In this document: in pieces, positions 1 through 6,496 of the stretch | Numbering within the stretch: the first letter of the stretch is position 1 | How the letters are laid out: each line of letters begins with the position of its first letter | NCBI GenBank assembly: GCA_029859455.1 | Contig: JAOUDE010000102.1 | Location: 1 to 8,362, forward strand | Direction: 5' to 3' | Length of the DNA: 8,362 nucleotides | Origin: Ignavibacteria bacterium | GTDB lineage: Bacteria > Bacteroidota > Ignavibacteria > UBA10030 > UBA6906 | Program-made: the position numbers and the translations under genes | The notes under the pieces: generated by a model | What the model was told of the DNA's origin: nothing | What the model saw: the letters and a program-made list of their open reading frames with translations, nothing else | Databases searched by the model: none

Positions 1-60
1 CGGTCAAGGGACCGGCCAACCCCGGCAGCCCTGCAATCGGCTGCCGGAAGCCCGGAAACA
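1..60 (+). promoter_or_regulatory. Two hairpins upstream of the pyrophosphatase gene
   Basis: Two inverted repeats lie in the 108 nt before the first gene. A small one has 5-bp arms at 1-5 and 10-14 with a 4-nt loop. A stronger one has perfect 9-bp arms at 22-30 (CCGGCAGCC) and 39-47 (GGCTGCCGG) with an 8-nt loop. No T-run follows the second arm, so it is a poor intrinsic terminator. It could be a 5'-leader structure of the downstream mRNA or the 3' end of an unseen upstream unit. The remainder up to 108 holds only the ribosome binding site. Confidence 0.4.
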
Positions 61-92
61 CAATAGTTCTGAACCATCACCATCAAAATCTG

Positions 93-97
93 AGGAG
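93..97 (+). promoter_or_regulatory. Ribosome binding site of the pyrophosphatase gene
   Basis: AGGAG at 93-97 is the clearest Shine-Dalgarno sequence in the window. It sits 11 nt before the ATG at 109 and supports that start. Confidence 0.65.
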
Positions 98-108
98 TCA
101 CTTTTTCC

Positions 109-2238
109 ATGGAATTTCTGACATCAACAGCACCGTATGTAGGGATCGCCGGCCTGGTCCTCGCTCTTATACTCTATGTTTCCATCACGAGGCAGTCCGC
201 GGGCTCCGAATTGATGCGGGGCATCGCCAATCAGATCGAGGTCGGCGCCATGGCGTTCCTGCGCCGTGAGTATTCGGTTCTCTCCGTTTTCGTTCTTTTG
301 GTTGCTGTACTCCTCGGATTCTTTCTCAACTGGGCCACGGCAATCGCTTTTCTGAGCGGCAGCATCTGTTCGGTGTTCGCCGGGTTCTTAGGCATGAAGG
401 CTGCGACCAAAGCGAACGTACGGACCACCGAGGCCGCACGGGAATTTGGACAGGGAAAAGCACTATTGACGGCTTTCAACGGCGGAGCGGTCATGGGCGT
501 CAGTGTCGCAAGTCTCGGCCTGATCGGTGTCGGGATCTTCTTTGCCTTCTACGGCAAACCTGAGACAGCAAGCATCATCAACGGTTTTGCCATGGGAGCA
601 AGCTCTATCGCGCTGTTTGCAAGGGTGGGCGGCGGCATCTACACCAAGGCGGCGGATGTCGGTGCCGACCTGGTCGGCAAGGTCGAGGCCGGGATCCCCG
701 AGGACGACCCGAGAAACCCGGGCGTGATTGCAGATAACGTCGGTGACAACGTGGGCGACGTCGCAGGAATGGGCGCCGATATTTTCGAATCGTACGTCGG
801 CTCGATCATTGCGACCATCGCGATCGCCGCGACACTGCTGCCGGATACGCTCACCATGATGAAGGCTGATCCGACAGTCACGAATGAATGGATGAAATCG
901 TTTCTGATGTCGCTCCCGCTGGTGATGGCCACATTCGGACTGGTGGCATCGTTTGTCGGCATCGGTTCGATGAGAATCCTGAAGCGGTTCTCACCCGCAG
1001 CCGCCCTTCGATACTCTACATTCATCGCCGCGGGCCTCTTCCTGATCGGTTCCTACTACCTTGTGACCAGTTACCATGTCAGCAACAATGTGTTCTGGGC
1101 GATTTTCTTCGGAACAGTCACCGGTATCCTGATTGGGCTGATCACGGAATACTATACCTCTGCAAAACCGGTTCGCCGGATCGCAGAGGCAAGCAAAACC
1201 GGGTCTGCAACGAACATCATTGCAGGGCTTGCGGTCGGACTGGAATCAGCCGCCCTCCCCGTCCTTACCATCTGTGTTGCGATCGTCATCGCCAATGATG
1301 TGGCCGGCCTCTATGGCATCGGGATCGCCGCAGTGAGCATGCTCGCCACGGTTGGTATCACAATGTCGGTCGATGCGTATGGACCGATCGCAGACAATGC
1401 CGGCGGGATTTCGGAAATGGCAGGACTCGGACCCGATGTACGGAAGATTACCGACAGCCTCGACGCGCTCGGCAACACCACAGCGGCCATCGGCAAGGGG
1501 TTTGCTATCGGTTCAGCCGCACTGACCGCCCTCGCTCTGTTTGCCGCCTACTCACAGTCAGTTTCGGCCGCCATCGGAGAACGACTGCATGAAATGGCAA
1601 CGATGGGAGTGTCACCTGAGGGCATCTGGAAGGCGTACGCTGCCCGCTGGGTAGAGGGCGAATCCCCTCTTCTGATCGTTGTCACCGAGCCGAATGTTGT
1701 TATCGGCCTCTTTATTGGAGGGGTTCTTCCCTTTCTGATCGGTGCATTCACGATGACCGCGGTCGGGCGGGCGGCCGGTAAAATGGTCGATGAGATCCGC
1801 CGTCAGTTCCGTGAGATACCCGGTCTCCTTGAAGGGAAGCAGGGGGCCGTTCCCGATGCAGCACGTTGTGTCGATATTTCGACCACCGCGGCGCTCCGTG
1901 AAATGATCATTCCGGGCCTTACGGCAGTTCTCGCCCCGGTCCTTGTCGGATTCCTCCTCGGCCCGGCGGCTCTGGGCGGCATGCTCGCAGGCGCAACCGT
2001 CACGGGCGTCCTGCTTGCCCTCATGATGGCCAACGCCGGTGGTGCCTGGGACAACGCGAAGAAATCGATCGAAAAGGGGGAGCTCGAGGGAGAAATGAAA
2101 GGGTCTGATGCCCACAAGGCCGCCGTTGTCGGAGATACGGTCGGCGATCCTTTCAAGGATACCTCCGGACCCGCGATGAATATCCTGATCAAGCTGATGT
2201 CGATTGTCTCTCTGGTGATCGCACCGCTTCTGGTCTAG
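109..2238 (+). CDS. hppA: Membrane-bound, ion-translocating pyrophosphatase (K+-dependent type)
   Basis: Integral membrane pump that hydrolyses pyrophosphate and moves H+ and/or Na+ across the cytoplasmic membrane. The 709 residues fit the usual length of bacterial enzymes, and the protein is hydrophobic throughout (about 16 membrane segments expected for the family). The PPi/Mg-binding motif DVGADLVGKVE is at residues 183-193, followed by DNVGDNVGDVAGMGAD (209-224), and the conserved C-terminal DNAKK and GDTVGDPFKDTSGP motifs are present. GNTTAAIGKG (455-464) has Ala459 and Gly462 where K+-independent enzymes have Lys and Thr, which predicts K+ dependence. Glu227 in the FESY motif of helix 6 is where Na+-pumping members keep their glutamate, so Na+ or mixed Na+/H+ transport is possible; this last step is inference. 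Start ATG 109 has AGGAG upstream. The gene ends before an intrinsic terminator and appears monocistronic. Confidence 0.96.
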   Translation: MEFLTSTAPYVGIAGLVLALILYVSITRQSAGSELMRGIANQIEVGAMAFLRREYSVLSVFVLLVAVLLGFFLNWATAIAFLSGSICSVFAGFLGMKAATKANVRTTEAAREFGQGKALLTAFNGGAVMGVSVASLGLIGVGIFFAFYGKPETASIINGFAMGASSIALFARVGGGIYTKAADVGADLVGKVEAGIPEDDPRNPGVIADNVGDNVGDVAGMGADIFESYVGSIIATIAIAATLLPDTLTMMKADPTVTNEWMKSFLMSLPLVMATFGLVASFVGIGSMRILKRFSPAAALRYSTFIAAGLFLIGSYYLVTSYHVSNNVFWAIFFGTVTGILIGLITEYYTSAKPVRRIAEASKTGSATNIIAGLAVGLESAALPVLTICVAIVIANDVAGLYGIGIAAVSMLATVGITMSVDAYGPIADNAGGISEMAGLGPDVRKITDSLDALGNTTAAIGKGFAIGSAALTALALFAAYSQSVSAAIGERLHEMATMGVSPEGIWKAYAARWVEGESPLLIVVTEPNVVIGLFIGGVLPFLIGAFTMTAVGRAAGKMVDEIRRQFREIPGLLEGKQGAVPDAARCVDISTTAALREMIIPGLTAVLAPVLVGFLLGPAALGGMLAGATVTGVLLALMMANAGGAWDNAKKSIEKGELEGEMKGSDAHKAAVVGDTVGDPFKDTSGPAMNILIKLMSIVSLVIAPLLV

Positions 2239-2249
2239 AACAGTTTTTC

Positions 2250-2280
2250 TTTCAGATGACAGGGCCGTTCCGTATCTTTG
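2250..2280 (+). promoter_or_regulatory. Possible Bacteroidota-type promoter for the peptidase, inside the terminator
   Basis: TATCTTTG at 2273-2280 matches the Bacteroidota -7 consensus TAnnTTTG exactly. TTTC at 2250-2253, 19 nt upstream, is one mismatch from the -33 element TTTG. Transcription would begin near 2285, about 30 nt before the ATG at 2316. The element occupies the terminator loop, so the same bases could end one transcript and start the next. Motif matching only. Confidence 0.35.
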
Positions 2281-2297
2281 GAGCGGCCTTTTCTTTT
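2261..2297 (+). terminator. Intrinsic terminator after the pyrophosphatase gene
   Basis: An 11-bp stem pairs 2261-2271 with 2280-2290, including two G-U wobbles in the RNA. The loop is the 8 nt at 2272-2279, and a T-rich tract with one C follows (to 2297). It lies 22 nt after the hppA stop. Because it overlaps the first 20 codons of the longest peptidase reading frame (ATG 2256), it also argues that the peptidase starts further down, at 2316. Confidence 0.85.
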
Positions 2298-2315
2298 ACA
2301 AGAATATCAAAACCG

Positions 2316-3902
2316 ATGAAGATCCGGCATTCTTTGCTCCTGATCATCGTCCTGTCCACTCCTGTCAGGGCGCAGGTTCTCTTCGACAACGCTGAGTCCC
2401 TCCGACCGCCACGGACCGCCGACATTCTCCATTATGCACTGGATCTCCGTTTCGATGAGCCCCGGAAATCGGTCGATGGTATCTCCCGCATCACACTCAC
2501 TCCGCTTGCTGCCCCGGTTGACTCGATCGTGCTTGACGGGATTGCAATGACGATACGGTCCGTCACCGATCAGGGCGGATCAACGCTCCGGCATTCTACC
2601 GATGGCCGGTTTTTGACCGTGCACCTGGATCAGCCTCTCGATCCGGCGGATACCATATCGATAACCGTCAGCTACTCCTGCACCCCGGAACGGGGGCTTC
2701 ATTTTATTCAGCCAGACTCTTCCGACAGAACGCGGAGATGGCAGATCTGGACACAGGGAGAGGAATCGGATAACAGATACTGGTTCCCCTGCTACGACGC
2801 ACCGGATGATAAAGCGACCTCGGAAGTCCGGGCGACCGTCCGCTCCTCCTATACCCTTCTCTCGAATGGTGAACTGGTGGATATGAGCGAGGATACCGCG
2901 AACGGGACCCGCACGTTTCACTGGCGGCAGTCGCTGCCGCATTCCTCGTATCTCATCATGATCGCTACGGGGACCTATGCGATCGTCAGCGACGACGACG
3001 GCCGGTTCCCGATATCTCACTATGTCTATCCGGATGATTCCGCCTACGCGCACGTCATCTACGGCGCTACCAGACGGATCCTCGAACGGATGGAGGAGTT
3101 GACCGGTTTCCCGTACCCGTGGGAAAAATACTCCCATATCATTCTGGATGACTTCATGTGGGGCGGAATGGAGAATACATCCGCCGTCACACTGAATGAC
3201 GTCTACCTCTATGACGCGAGGGCTGCCCTCGATTTTTCGGCCGACGCAGTCATCGCTCATGAGGCGGCTCACCAGTGGTGGGGAGATCTCGTCACATGCG
3301 CTGACTGGACCCATCTATGGCTGAACGAGGGATTTGCGAATTACTACGAAACTCTGGTGAAACGGGCCGATACCGGAAGAGACGCTGACCTGTTTGAAGC
3401 CTCGCAATGGGTCCGCTCGATTAAGGCCGTTGAAGTCAGGTCGGGGCGGAGACCGGTTGTCAGCGAAGAGAGCTATACCGTCAATCTTTACAGCAAGGGC
3501 GCCTGGGCACTCCGCATGCTGGCCAGGATCCTTGGTGAGGACGAGCTTCTCGAAGGGCTGTCGATCTTCCTCAGGGACCACGCGTTCGAGCCGGTGACAA
3601 CAGAAGACCTGATCGCTTCACTCGAGAAAACGACTGGTGAAGACCTTCACTGGTTTTTCGACCAGTGGATCTACGGCACCGGGATACCGGAGCTCGCCAT
3701 CAGTACCGACTGGTCACAGACGCGTAAGCTCCTGCGGATCACAATCGAACAGGAACAGGAGACTGACAGCCTCACGGGGATATTCCGGTTCCCGGTCGAT
3801 ATCGAGATCACAACCTCATCTGGCAGAAACGTGCATTCGGTCGATGTCCGCGAACAGAGCGAGGTTTTTCGTTCTTACTGGATGAACGGCCCGCGATGGT
3901 GA
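2316..3902 (+). CDS. Exported M1-family zinc aminopeptidase, catalytic part (frame broken near the end)
   Basis: Gluzincin metallopeptidase of family M1. From ATG 2316 it opens with a signal peptide (MKIRHSLLLIIVLSTPVRA, cleavage expected after residue 19), so it should act outside the cytoplasm. Residues from about 35 to 230 fit the beta-rich N-terminal M1 domain. Substrate-binding GGMEN is at 283-287 (GAMEN equivalent), the zinc site HEAAH at 315-319 with the third ligand Glu338 in NEGFA (HExxH-x18-E), and the probable catalytic Tyr392 in LYSKGAW. An ATG at 2256 would give 20 more residues, but these lie within a terminator and would bury the signal peptide. After Phe518 (TTT at 3867-3869) the frame gives a short tail unlike the family and stops at 3902, while the proper continuation is one frame back. 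The active site is intact; the break removes only the C-terminal part. No clear Shine-Dalgarno sequence is present. Confidence 0.9.
   Translation: MKIRHSLLLIIVLSTPVRAQVLFDNAESLRPPRTADILHYALDLRFDEPRKSVDGISRITLTPLAAPVDSIVLDGIAMTIRSVTDQGGSTLRHSTDGRFLTVHLDQPLDPADTISITVSYSCTPERGLHFIQPDSSDRTRRWQIWTQGEESDNRYWFPCYDAPDDKATSEVRATVRSSYTLLSNGELVDMSEDTANGTRTFHWRQSLPHSSYLIMIATGTYAIVSDDDGRFPISHYVYPDDSAYAHVIYGATRRILERMEELTGFPYPWEKYSHIILDDFMWGGMENTSAVTLNDVYLYDARAALDFSADAVIAHEAAHQWWGDLVTCADWTHLWLNEGFANYYETLVKRADTGRDADLFEASQWVRSIKAVEVRSGRRPVVSEESYTVNLYSKGAWALRMLARILGEDELLEGLSIFLRDHAFEPVTTEDLIASLEKTTGEDLHWFFDQWIYGTGIPELAISTDWSQTRKLLRITIEQEQETDSLTGIFRFPVDIEITTSSGRNVHSVDVREQSEVFRSYWMNGPRW
3865..3869 (+). other. 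Frameshift site (T5 homopolymer) in the M1 peptidase gene
   Basis: The family-like reading leaves frame here. Before the run the protein reads SVDVREQSEVF; re-reading T3869 (-1), or adding one T, continues SFLLDERPAMVIFDKG, the usual M1 joint ending in V-x-F-D-x-G. Staying in frame gives an unrelated 11-residue tail and a stop at 3900-3902. The join yields 518 + 284 = 802 residues. The site is not a canonical X-XXY-YYZ slippery heptamer: the P-site codon GTT cannot re-pair on GGT, and only the TTT tRNA could slip. A one-base sequencing error or a real deletion is more likely than programmed shifting. Confidence 0.8.
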
Positions 3903-4723
3903 TCTTTGACAAAGGGCGGACTCTGCTGGCCGACAGGACTTTTCCCAAACCGGTCTCCGAACACCTGTATCAGTTGAGGCACGCTGTCGACGCGGTCGAC
4001 CGCTATGATGCCGCCGAGGGGCTTGCAGTATCGATCGAGGAGGATCAGGTCTTCGCGGCACTTGTCCGGTCAGCAAACAATGATCGGTCACGGGAGGTTC
4101 GTCAGCGAGCGGTGGAGCTGGTGGCGACTTCCGATGCGGAGGAGGTCCCGGTGGTTCTTATGGAAGCGTACGGCGACGCAGACTCCCGCGTGCGGAATGC
4201 CGCGATCCGTGGTCTTGAGCGCTTCAGGACCGGAAAGGTTATGGACTTCGTCGAACGGGCAGCGCGGACCGATTCAAGCTACTATGTCCTCGCGTCCTGT
4301 GTCAGAACCCTCGCCGCACTTGACTCGGGCCGTGGCTTGGCGCTGGCGATTCAGGCGGCAGGACTTGATTCACACCGTGACATCGTTCGACGTTCGGCTC
4401 TTACTGCGTTCAGGACAATCGGGGATCCCGCCTCGATCACTTATCTCGTGCCGCTGACGGGACCGGATCACGAAAGGACAACGCGCAGGACAGCGATCTC
4501 GGTACTGGGAGAAGTCGGCAGGGGAAACGGTGAGGCACGGGAGATCCTTTTGAACATAGCTTCGGGGCCTCTGCCGGACCTTCGCAATGCGGCCGTCCGG
4601 GCCCTCGGCGAATGGGACGATCCTTCGGTCCGGTCATTTCTGAAGGAAAGAATTGAAACGGAGAGCGACCCTGATGTGATTGTAACGATCAGGCGTGCCC
4701 TTGGTGAAGAAGGGACTCCTTAA
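3869..4723 (+). CDS. C-terminal HEAT-repeat part of the M1 peptidase (displaced frame)
   Basis: This frame carries the missing end of the upstream M1 peptidase. It begins with SFLLDERPAMVIFDKGRTLL, which resembles the last beta-strands of the M1 core. It then becomes alpha-helical with repeated HEAT-like units of about 30 residues, such as REVRQRAVELVA, SRVRNAAIRGLERF, DIVRRSALTAFRTIGD, LRNAAVRALGEWDD and PDVIVTIRRALGEEG. HEAT-like C-terminal extensions are known on bacterial M1 peptidases. The 855 nt encode 284 residues and a stop. If translated alone, the first ATG is 3896 (275 residues), with no good ribosome binding site, no signal peptide and no catalytic residues. I therefore regard it as part of the same gene. 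Its stop codon overlaps the stop of the opposing Nudix gene. Confidence 0.85.
   Translation, partial: SFLLDERPAMVIFDKGRTLLADRTFPKPVSEHLYQLRHAVDAVDRYDAAEGLAVSIEEDQVFAALVRSANNDRSREVRQRAVELVATSDAEEVPVVLMEAYGDADSRVRNAAIRGLERFRTGKVMDFVERAARTDSSYYVLASCVRTLAALDSGRGLALAIQAAGLDSHRDIVRRSALTAFRTIGDPASITYLVPLTGPDHERTTRRTAISVLGEVGRGNGEAREILLNIASGPLPDLRNAAVRALGEWDDPSVRSFLKERIETESDPDVIVTIRRALGEEGTP
4720..4723. other. Shared convergent stop palindrome TTAA
   Basis: TTAA supplies the TAA stop of the peptidase gene on the plus strand (4721-4723) and of the Nudix gene on the minus strand (4720-4722). The two genes overlap tail-to-tail by 4 nt. No intrinsic terminator is visible between them, so transcripts from either side should run antisense into the other. 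Confidence 0.9.
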
Positions 4724-5286
4724 GCGACGAGCTTCCCAAGCAACAGCCTGATGATGTTGGCGGTTGCACCCCAGATGACATGACGGCCCGTATCGTAAGA
4801 CCAGACCTCATACCTCCGGCCCCCCGCCTCACGGTATTTCACGGTCCCGTTACCAGGATCGGCAAAAAATGATAAAGGGGTCAGAAACACTTCGGCCACT
4901 TCGACCTCACTCAAAGTAAGCACCGGCAGATCATCCAGTATTCCCACCACCGGTGTAATAATGAAACCGATCGGCGTAGCGATATCATCCAGGAGGCCGA
5001 GCGTCGTCACAAGTGAGGAGCCGATTCCGACCTCCTCTTCCGTTTCCCGAAGCGCTGTATGGATTGCATCTCTGTCTGACTCATCCATCACTCCGCCGGG
5101 AAATGAGATCTGGCCCTTATGGGTTTCAACTGACTCTGTCCGCCGTGTGAACAGCAGACTCAGCCCGTCTTCCGATTGTACAAGCGGAACGAGAACGGCG
5201 GCTCTTCGAAAGTTCTGAATGACCAGCCGCTTCGGTTCGTGCGCCGCCAGCCGCGCAGACAGTGTATCGAGATCTCGTGCTGTCAT
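4720..5286 (-). CDS. Nudix hydrolase, CoA pyrophosphatase type (NudL/YeaB-like)
   Basis: Cytosolic Nudix hydrolase of 188 residues, a normal length for the CoA-diphosphatase group, which cleaves CoA and derivatives to 4'-phosphopantetheine and 3',5'-ADP. The family's extra signature LLFTRR...ETHKGQISFPGG lies at residues 44-65, directly before the Nudix box. The box runs from Gly65 to Ile88 and ends RETEEEVGI (80-88), supplying the metal-binding Glu84 and Glu85. The signature upstream of the box is what separates this group from general Nudix enzymes; substrate specificity has not been tested for this protein. Start ATG 5286 opens the longest frame; no Shine-Dalgarno sequence is visible, but a promoter-like pair sits just upstream. 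It is divergent from the alkD-like gene and convergent with the peptidase. Confidence 0.9.
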   Translation of the reverse strand: MTARDLDTLSARLAAHEPKRLVIQNFRRAAVLVPLVQSEDGLSLLFTRRTESVETHKGQISFPGGVMDESDRDAIHTALRETEEEVGIGSSLVTTLGLLDDIATPIGFIITPVVGILDDLPVLTLSEVEVAEVFLTPLSFFADPGNGTVKYREAGGRRYEVWSYDTGRHVIWGATANIIRLLLGKLVA

Positions 5287-5292
5287 AGTCTG

Positions 5293-5325
5293 AAAAGATA
5301 CAGAAGACTACCGGCAGACGCAAAA
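5293..5325 (-). promoter_or_regulatory. Candidate promoter of the Nudix gene (Bacteroidota type)
   Basis: On the minus strand TTTTG (5325-5321) is followed after 20 nt by TATCTTTT (5300-5293). This matches TTTG-(19-21)-TAnnTTTG in all but the last base. The ATG begins 6 nt further on at 5286, so the mRNA would have almost no leader, which agrees with the absent Shine-Dalgarno sequence. Confidence 0.4.
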
Positions 5326-5378
5326 CGATTTTCCCGGCGGAATGCATGCTGTCACGGCCCAGTGGCCAGGCGGTTTTT

Positions 5379-5395
5379 CCGGTGGTTGCAACCGG
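5379..5395. repeat. Palindrome in the divergent nudix/alkD intergenic region
   Basis: CCGGT at 5379-5383 and ACCGG at 5391-5395 flank 7 nt, and the core 5384-5393 (GGTTGCAACC) is itself a perfect 10-bp palindrome. It lies in the 152-nt gap between the two divergent genes, where an operator would be expected. I could not pick a convincing plus-strand promoter for the alkD-like gene, so a regulatory role is only a suggestion. Confidence 0.3.
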
Positions 5396-5438
5396 CCGAT
5401 CTGTTTCTTTTCTTCCATGATCCGGTGAAAGGCACCTC

Positions 5439-6146
5439 ATGTCATTGACAAGTACACGGACAGCACGTGAGCTCCTGGGACATCTCCGAAGGCTCTCCAA
5501 TCCCCGGAACATTGAGGGGATGGCGCGCTATGGGATTGCGCCTGCCTCGCCGCTCGGGGTTTCGGTGAAACAGCTTCGTGACCTTGCGAAGGAGGTGGAC
5601 CGGGACCACGACGTGGCGGCTTTGCTCTGGAAATCCGGTCTCCACGAGGCCAGGATCCTGGCCAGCATTCTTGAAGAGCCGGACCGGGTGACGAAAGCGC
5701 AAATGGAACGGTGGGCAAAGGGATTCGATTCCTGGGATTTGTGCGACCAGTGCTGTGCGAACACCTTCGAAAAAACGCCTTATGCGTGGGAAATGGTCCG
5801 CGTGTGGTCATCACGGAAGGAGGAATACGTCAAACGAGCAGCTTTTTCACTTCTCGCGCGTCTTGCCGTAAGCGATAAGGAGACAGCGGACGACCGCTTC
5901 AAACGTCTGCTTCCTCTTGTCAAAAAGGGTGCAACCGATGGGCGGAACTATGTGAAGAAGGCTGTCAGCTGGTCCGCACGACAGATTGGCAAACGGTCGA
6001 TCGGCCTGCATAAGCAAGCCCTGAGCCTTGCGGCCGGACTAAGTCGCAGCAAACACGACTCAGCCCGCTGGATCGCAAAGGACATCATGAAGGATTTGAA
6101 CCGGCCCGCCCTAAAGGCGGGCCTCGGGAAGCGGAAAATGTCGTGA
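5439..6146 (+). CDS. DNA alkylation repair protein, AlkD-like HEAT-fold family
   Basis: 235-residue soluble protein of the AlkD family (COG4912-like), all-helical HEAT-type folds that bind damaged DNA; characterised members are glycosylases for N3- and N7-alkylpurines. Family stretches include GMARYGI (27-33), GVSVKQLRDLAKEVDRDHDVA (40-60), LWKSGLHEARILA (63-75), FDSWDLCDQ (96-104), VKRAAF (131-136) and RNYVKKAVSWSARQIGKR (169-186). Trp99 and Asp103 have the same 4-residue spacing as Trp109/Asp113 of Bacillus cereus AlkD, and Trp178 could match Trp187; this mapping is by eye. Start ATG 5439 has GAAAGG at 5427-5432, 6 nt upstream. It is first in a coupled unit: its TGA overlaps the GTG of the Smr-like gene. 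The last 15 or so residues form a basic tail encoded over a strong hairpin. Confidence 0.92.
   Translation: MSLTSTRTARELLGHLRRLSNPRNIEGMARYGIAPASPLGVSVKQLRDLAKEVDRDHDVAALLWKSGLHEARILASILEEPDRVTKAQMERWAKGFDSWDLCDQCCANTFEKTPYAWEMVRVWSSRKEEYVKRAAFSLLARLAVSDKETADDRFKRLLPLVKKGATDGRNYVKKAVSWSARQIGKRSIGLHKQALSLAAGLSRSKHDSARWIAKDIMKDLNRPALKAGLGKRKMS
6103..6123 (+). repeat. GC-only hairpin at the 3' end of the alkD-like gene
   Basis: Perfect 8-bp arms GGCCCGCC (6103-6110) and GGCGGGCC (6116-6123) enclose the 5-nt loop CTAAA. No T-run follows, so it is not a standard terminator. It ends 19 nt before the GTG of the Smr-like gene. It could tune the translation or stability of the downstream genes, or be a dispersed repeat that has entered the coding tail. 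Confidence 0.6.
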
Positions 6147-6496
6147 GCCATGAATCTCCGATCTGCACGGTCGATGTTGCCCATCCGCCGATGAGGCCGG
6201 ATGAAGTCGAACAGGTATTACTTCAGTCAGTCTCCACCGTCCGGAACACGTCCGGTAAGGAACTGCTCAAGATTGTCCACGGATATGGAAGCTCAGGAAG
6301 AGGCGGGAGCACCAAGGAGGTTGTCGGCAACTGGCTTTTCCGGCATCGGAACCTGCACCTGGCAGTTATCCCGGGAGAGGAATACAGCCTCTTTCATGAC
6401 ACGGTGCAGGAGCTCCGGAAGAGGCTGGGGGCCTACACCGATCCTGACCTTATTACATCAAATCCCGGCATAACCGTCGTATGGGTGAAGAAATGA
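6143..6496 (+). CDS. Small Smr-like domain protein
   Basis: 117-residue soluble protein whose core, LKIVHGYGSSGRGGSTKEVV (42-61) followed by NWL, matches the HGxGxxxLxxxVxxWL region of the Smr domain, a fold found in MutS2 and stand-alone proteins with DNA- or RNA-nicking activity. The usual N-terminal LDLHG motif appears replaced by VDVAHPP (10-16), so nuclease activity is uncertain although the fold is likely kept. GTG 6143 is chosen because it overlaps the alkD-like stop as GTGA and opens the frame; the next in-frame ATG (6191) would cut into the domain. The stop overlaps the next gene's start as ATGA. The position between a repair protein and an unknown small protein suggests nucleic-acid work, but that is inference. 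Confidence 0.8.
   Translation: MSHESPICTVDVAHPPMRPDEVEQVLLQSVSTVRNTSGKELLKIVHGYGSSGRGGSTKEVVGNWLFRHRNLHLAVIPGEEYSLFHDTVQELRKRLGAYTDPDLITSNPGITVVWVKK

Noticed and set aside
1612..2115. 167-residue minus-strand frame inside hppA
   Set aside because: It lies antisense to a highly conserved coding region, its composition is Arg/Gly/Asp-rich without motifs, and it is a shadow of GC-rich codons.
2256..2315. Upstream ATG extending the M1 peptidase by 20 residues
   Set aside because: The stretch is an intrinsic terminator and would place 20 extra residues before a clean signal peptide that begins at ATG 2316.
2580..3314. 244-residue minus-strand frame inside the M1 gene
   Set aside because: It is antisense to the conserved catalytic domain, with no recognisable motif or start signals.
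3864..3870. GTTTTTC as a programmed -1 slippery site
   Set aside because: It is not an X-XXY-YYZ heptamer, and I saw no clear stimulatory hairpin or internal Shine-Dalgarno sequence. A one-base error or deletion is simpler.
3900..3902. Reading the TGA as a natural end of a short M1 peptidase
   Set aside because: The last 11 residues in that frame do not resemble the family, whereas the other frame continues the M1 end directly from the T-run.
6103..6123. Hairpin as an intrinsic terminator of the alkD-like gene
   Set aside because: No T-run follows, it lies inside the coding region, and the next gene overlaps the stop codon.
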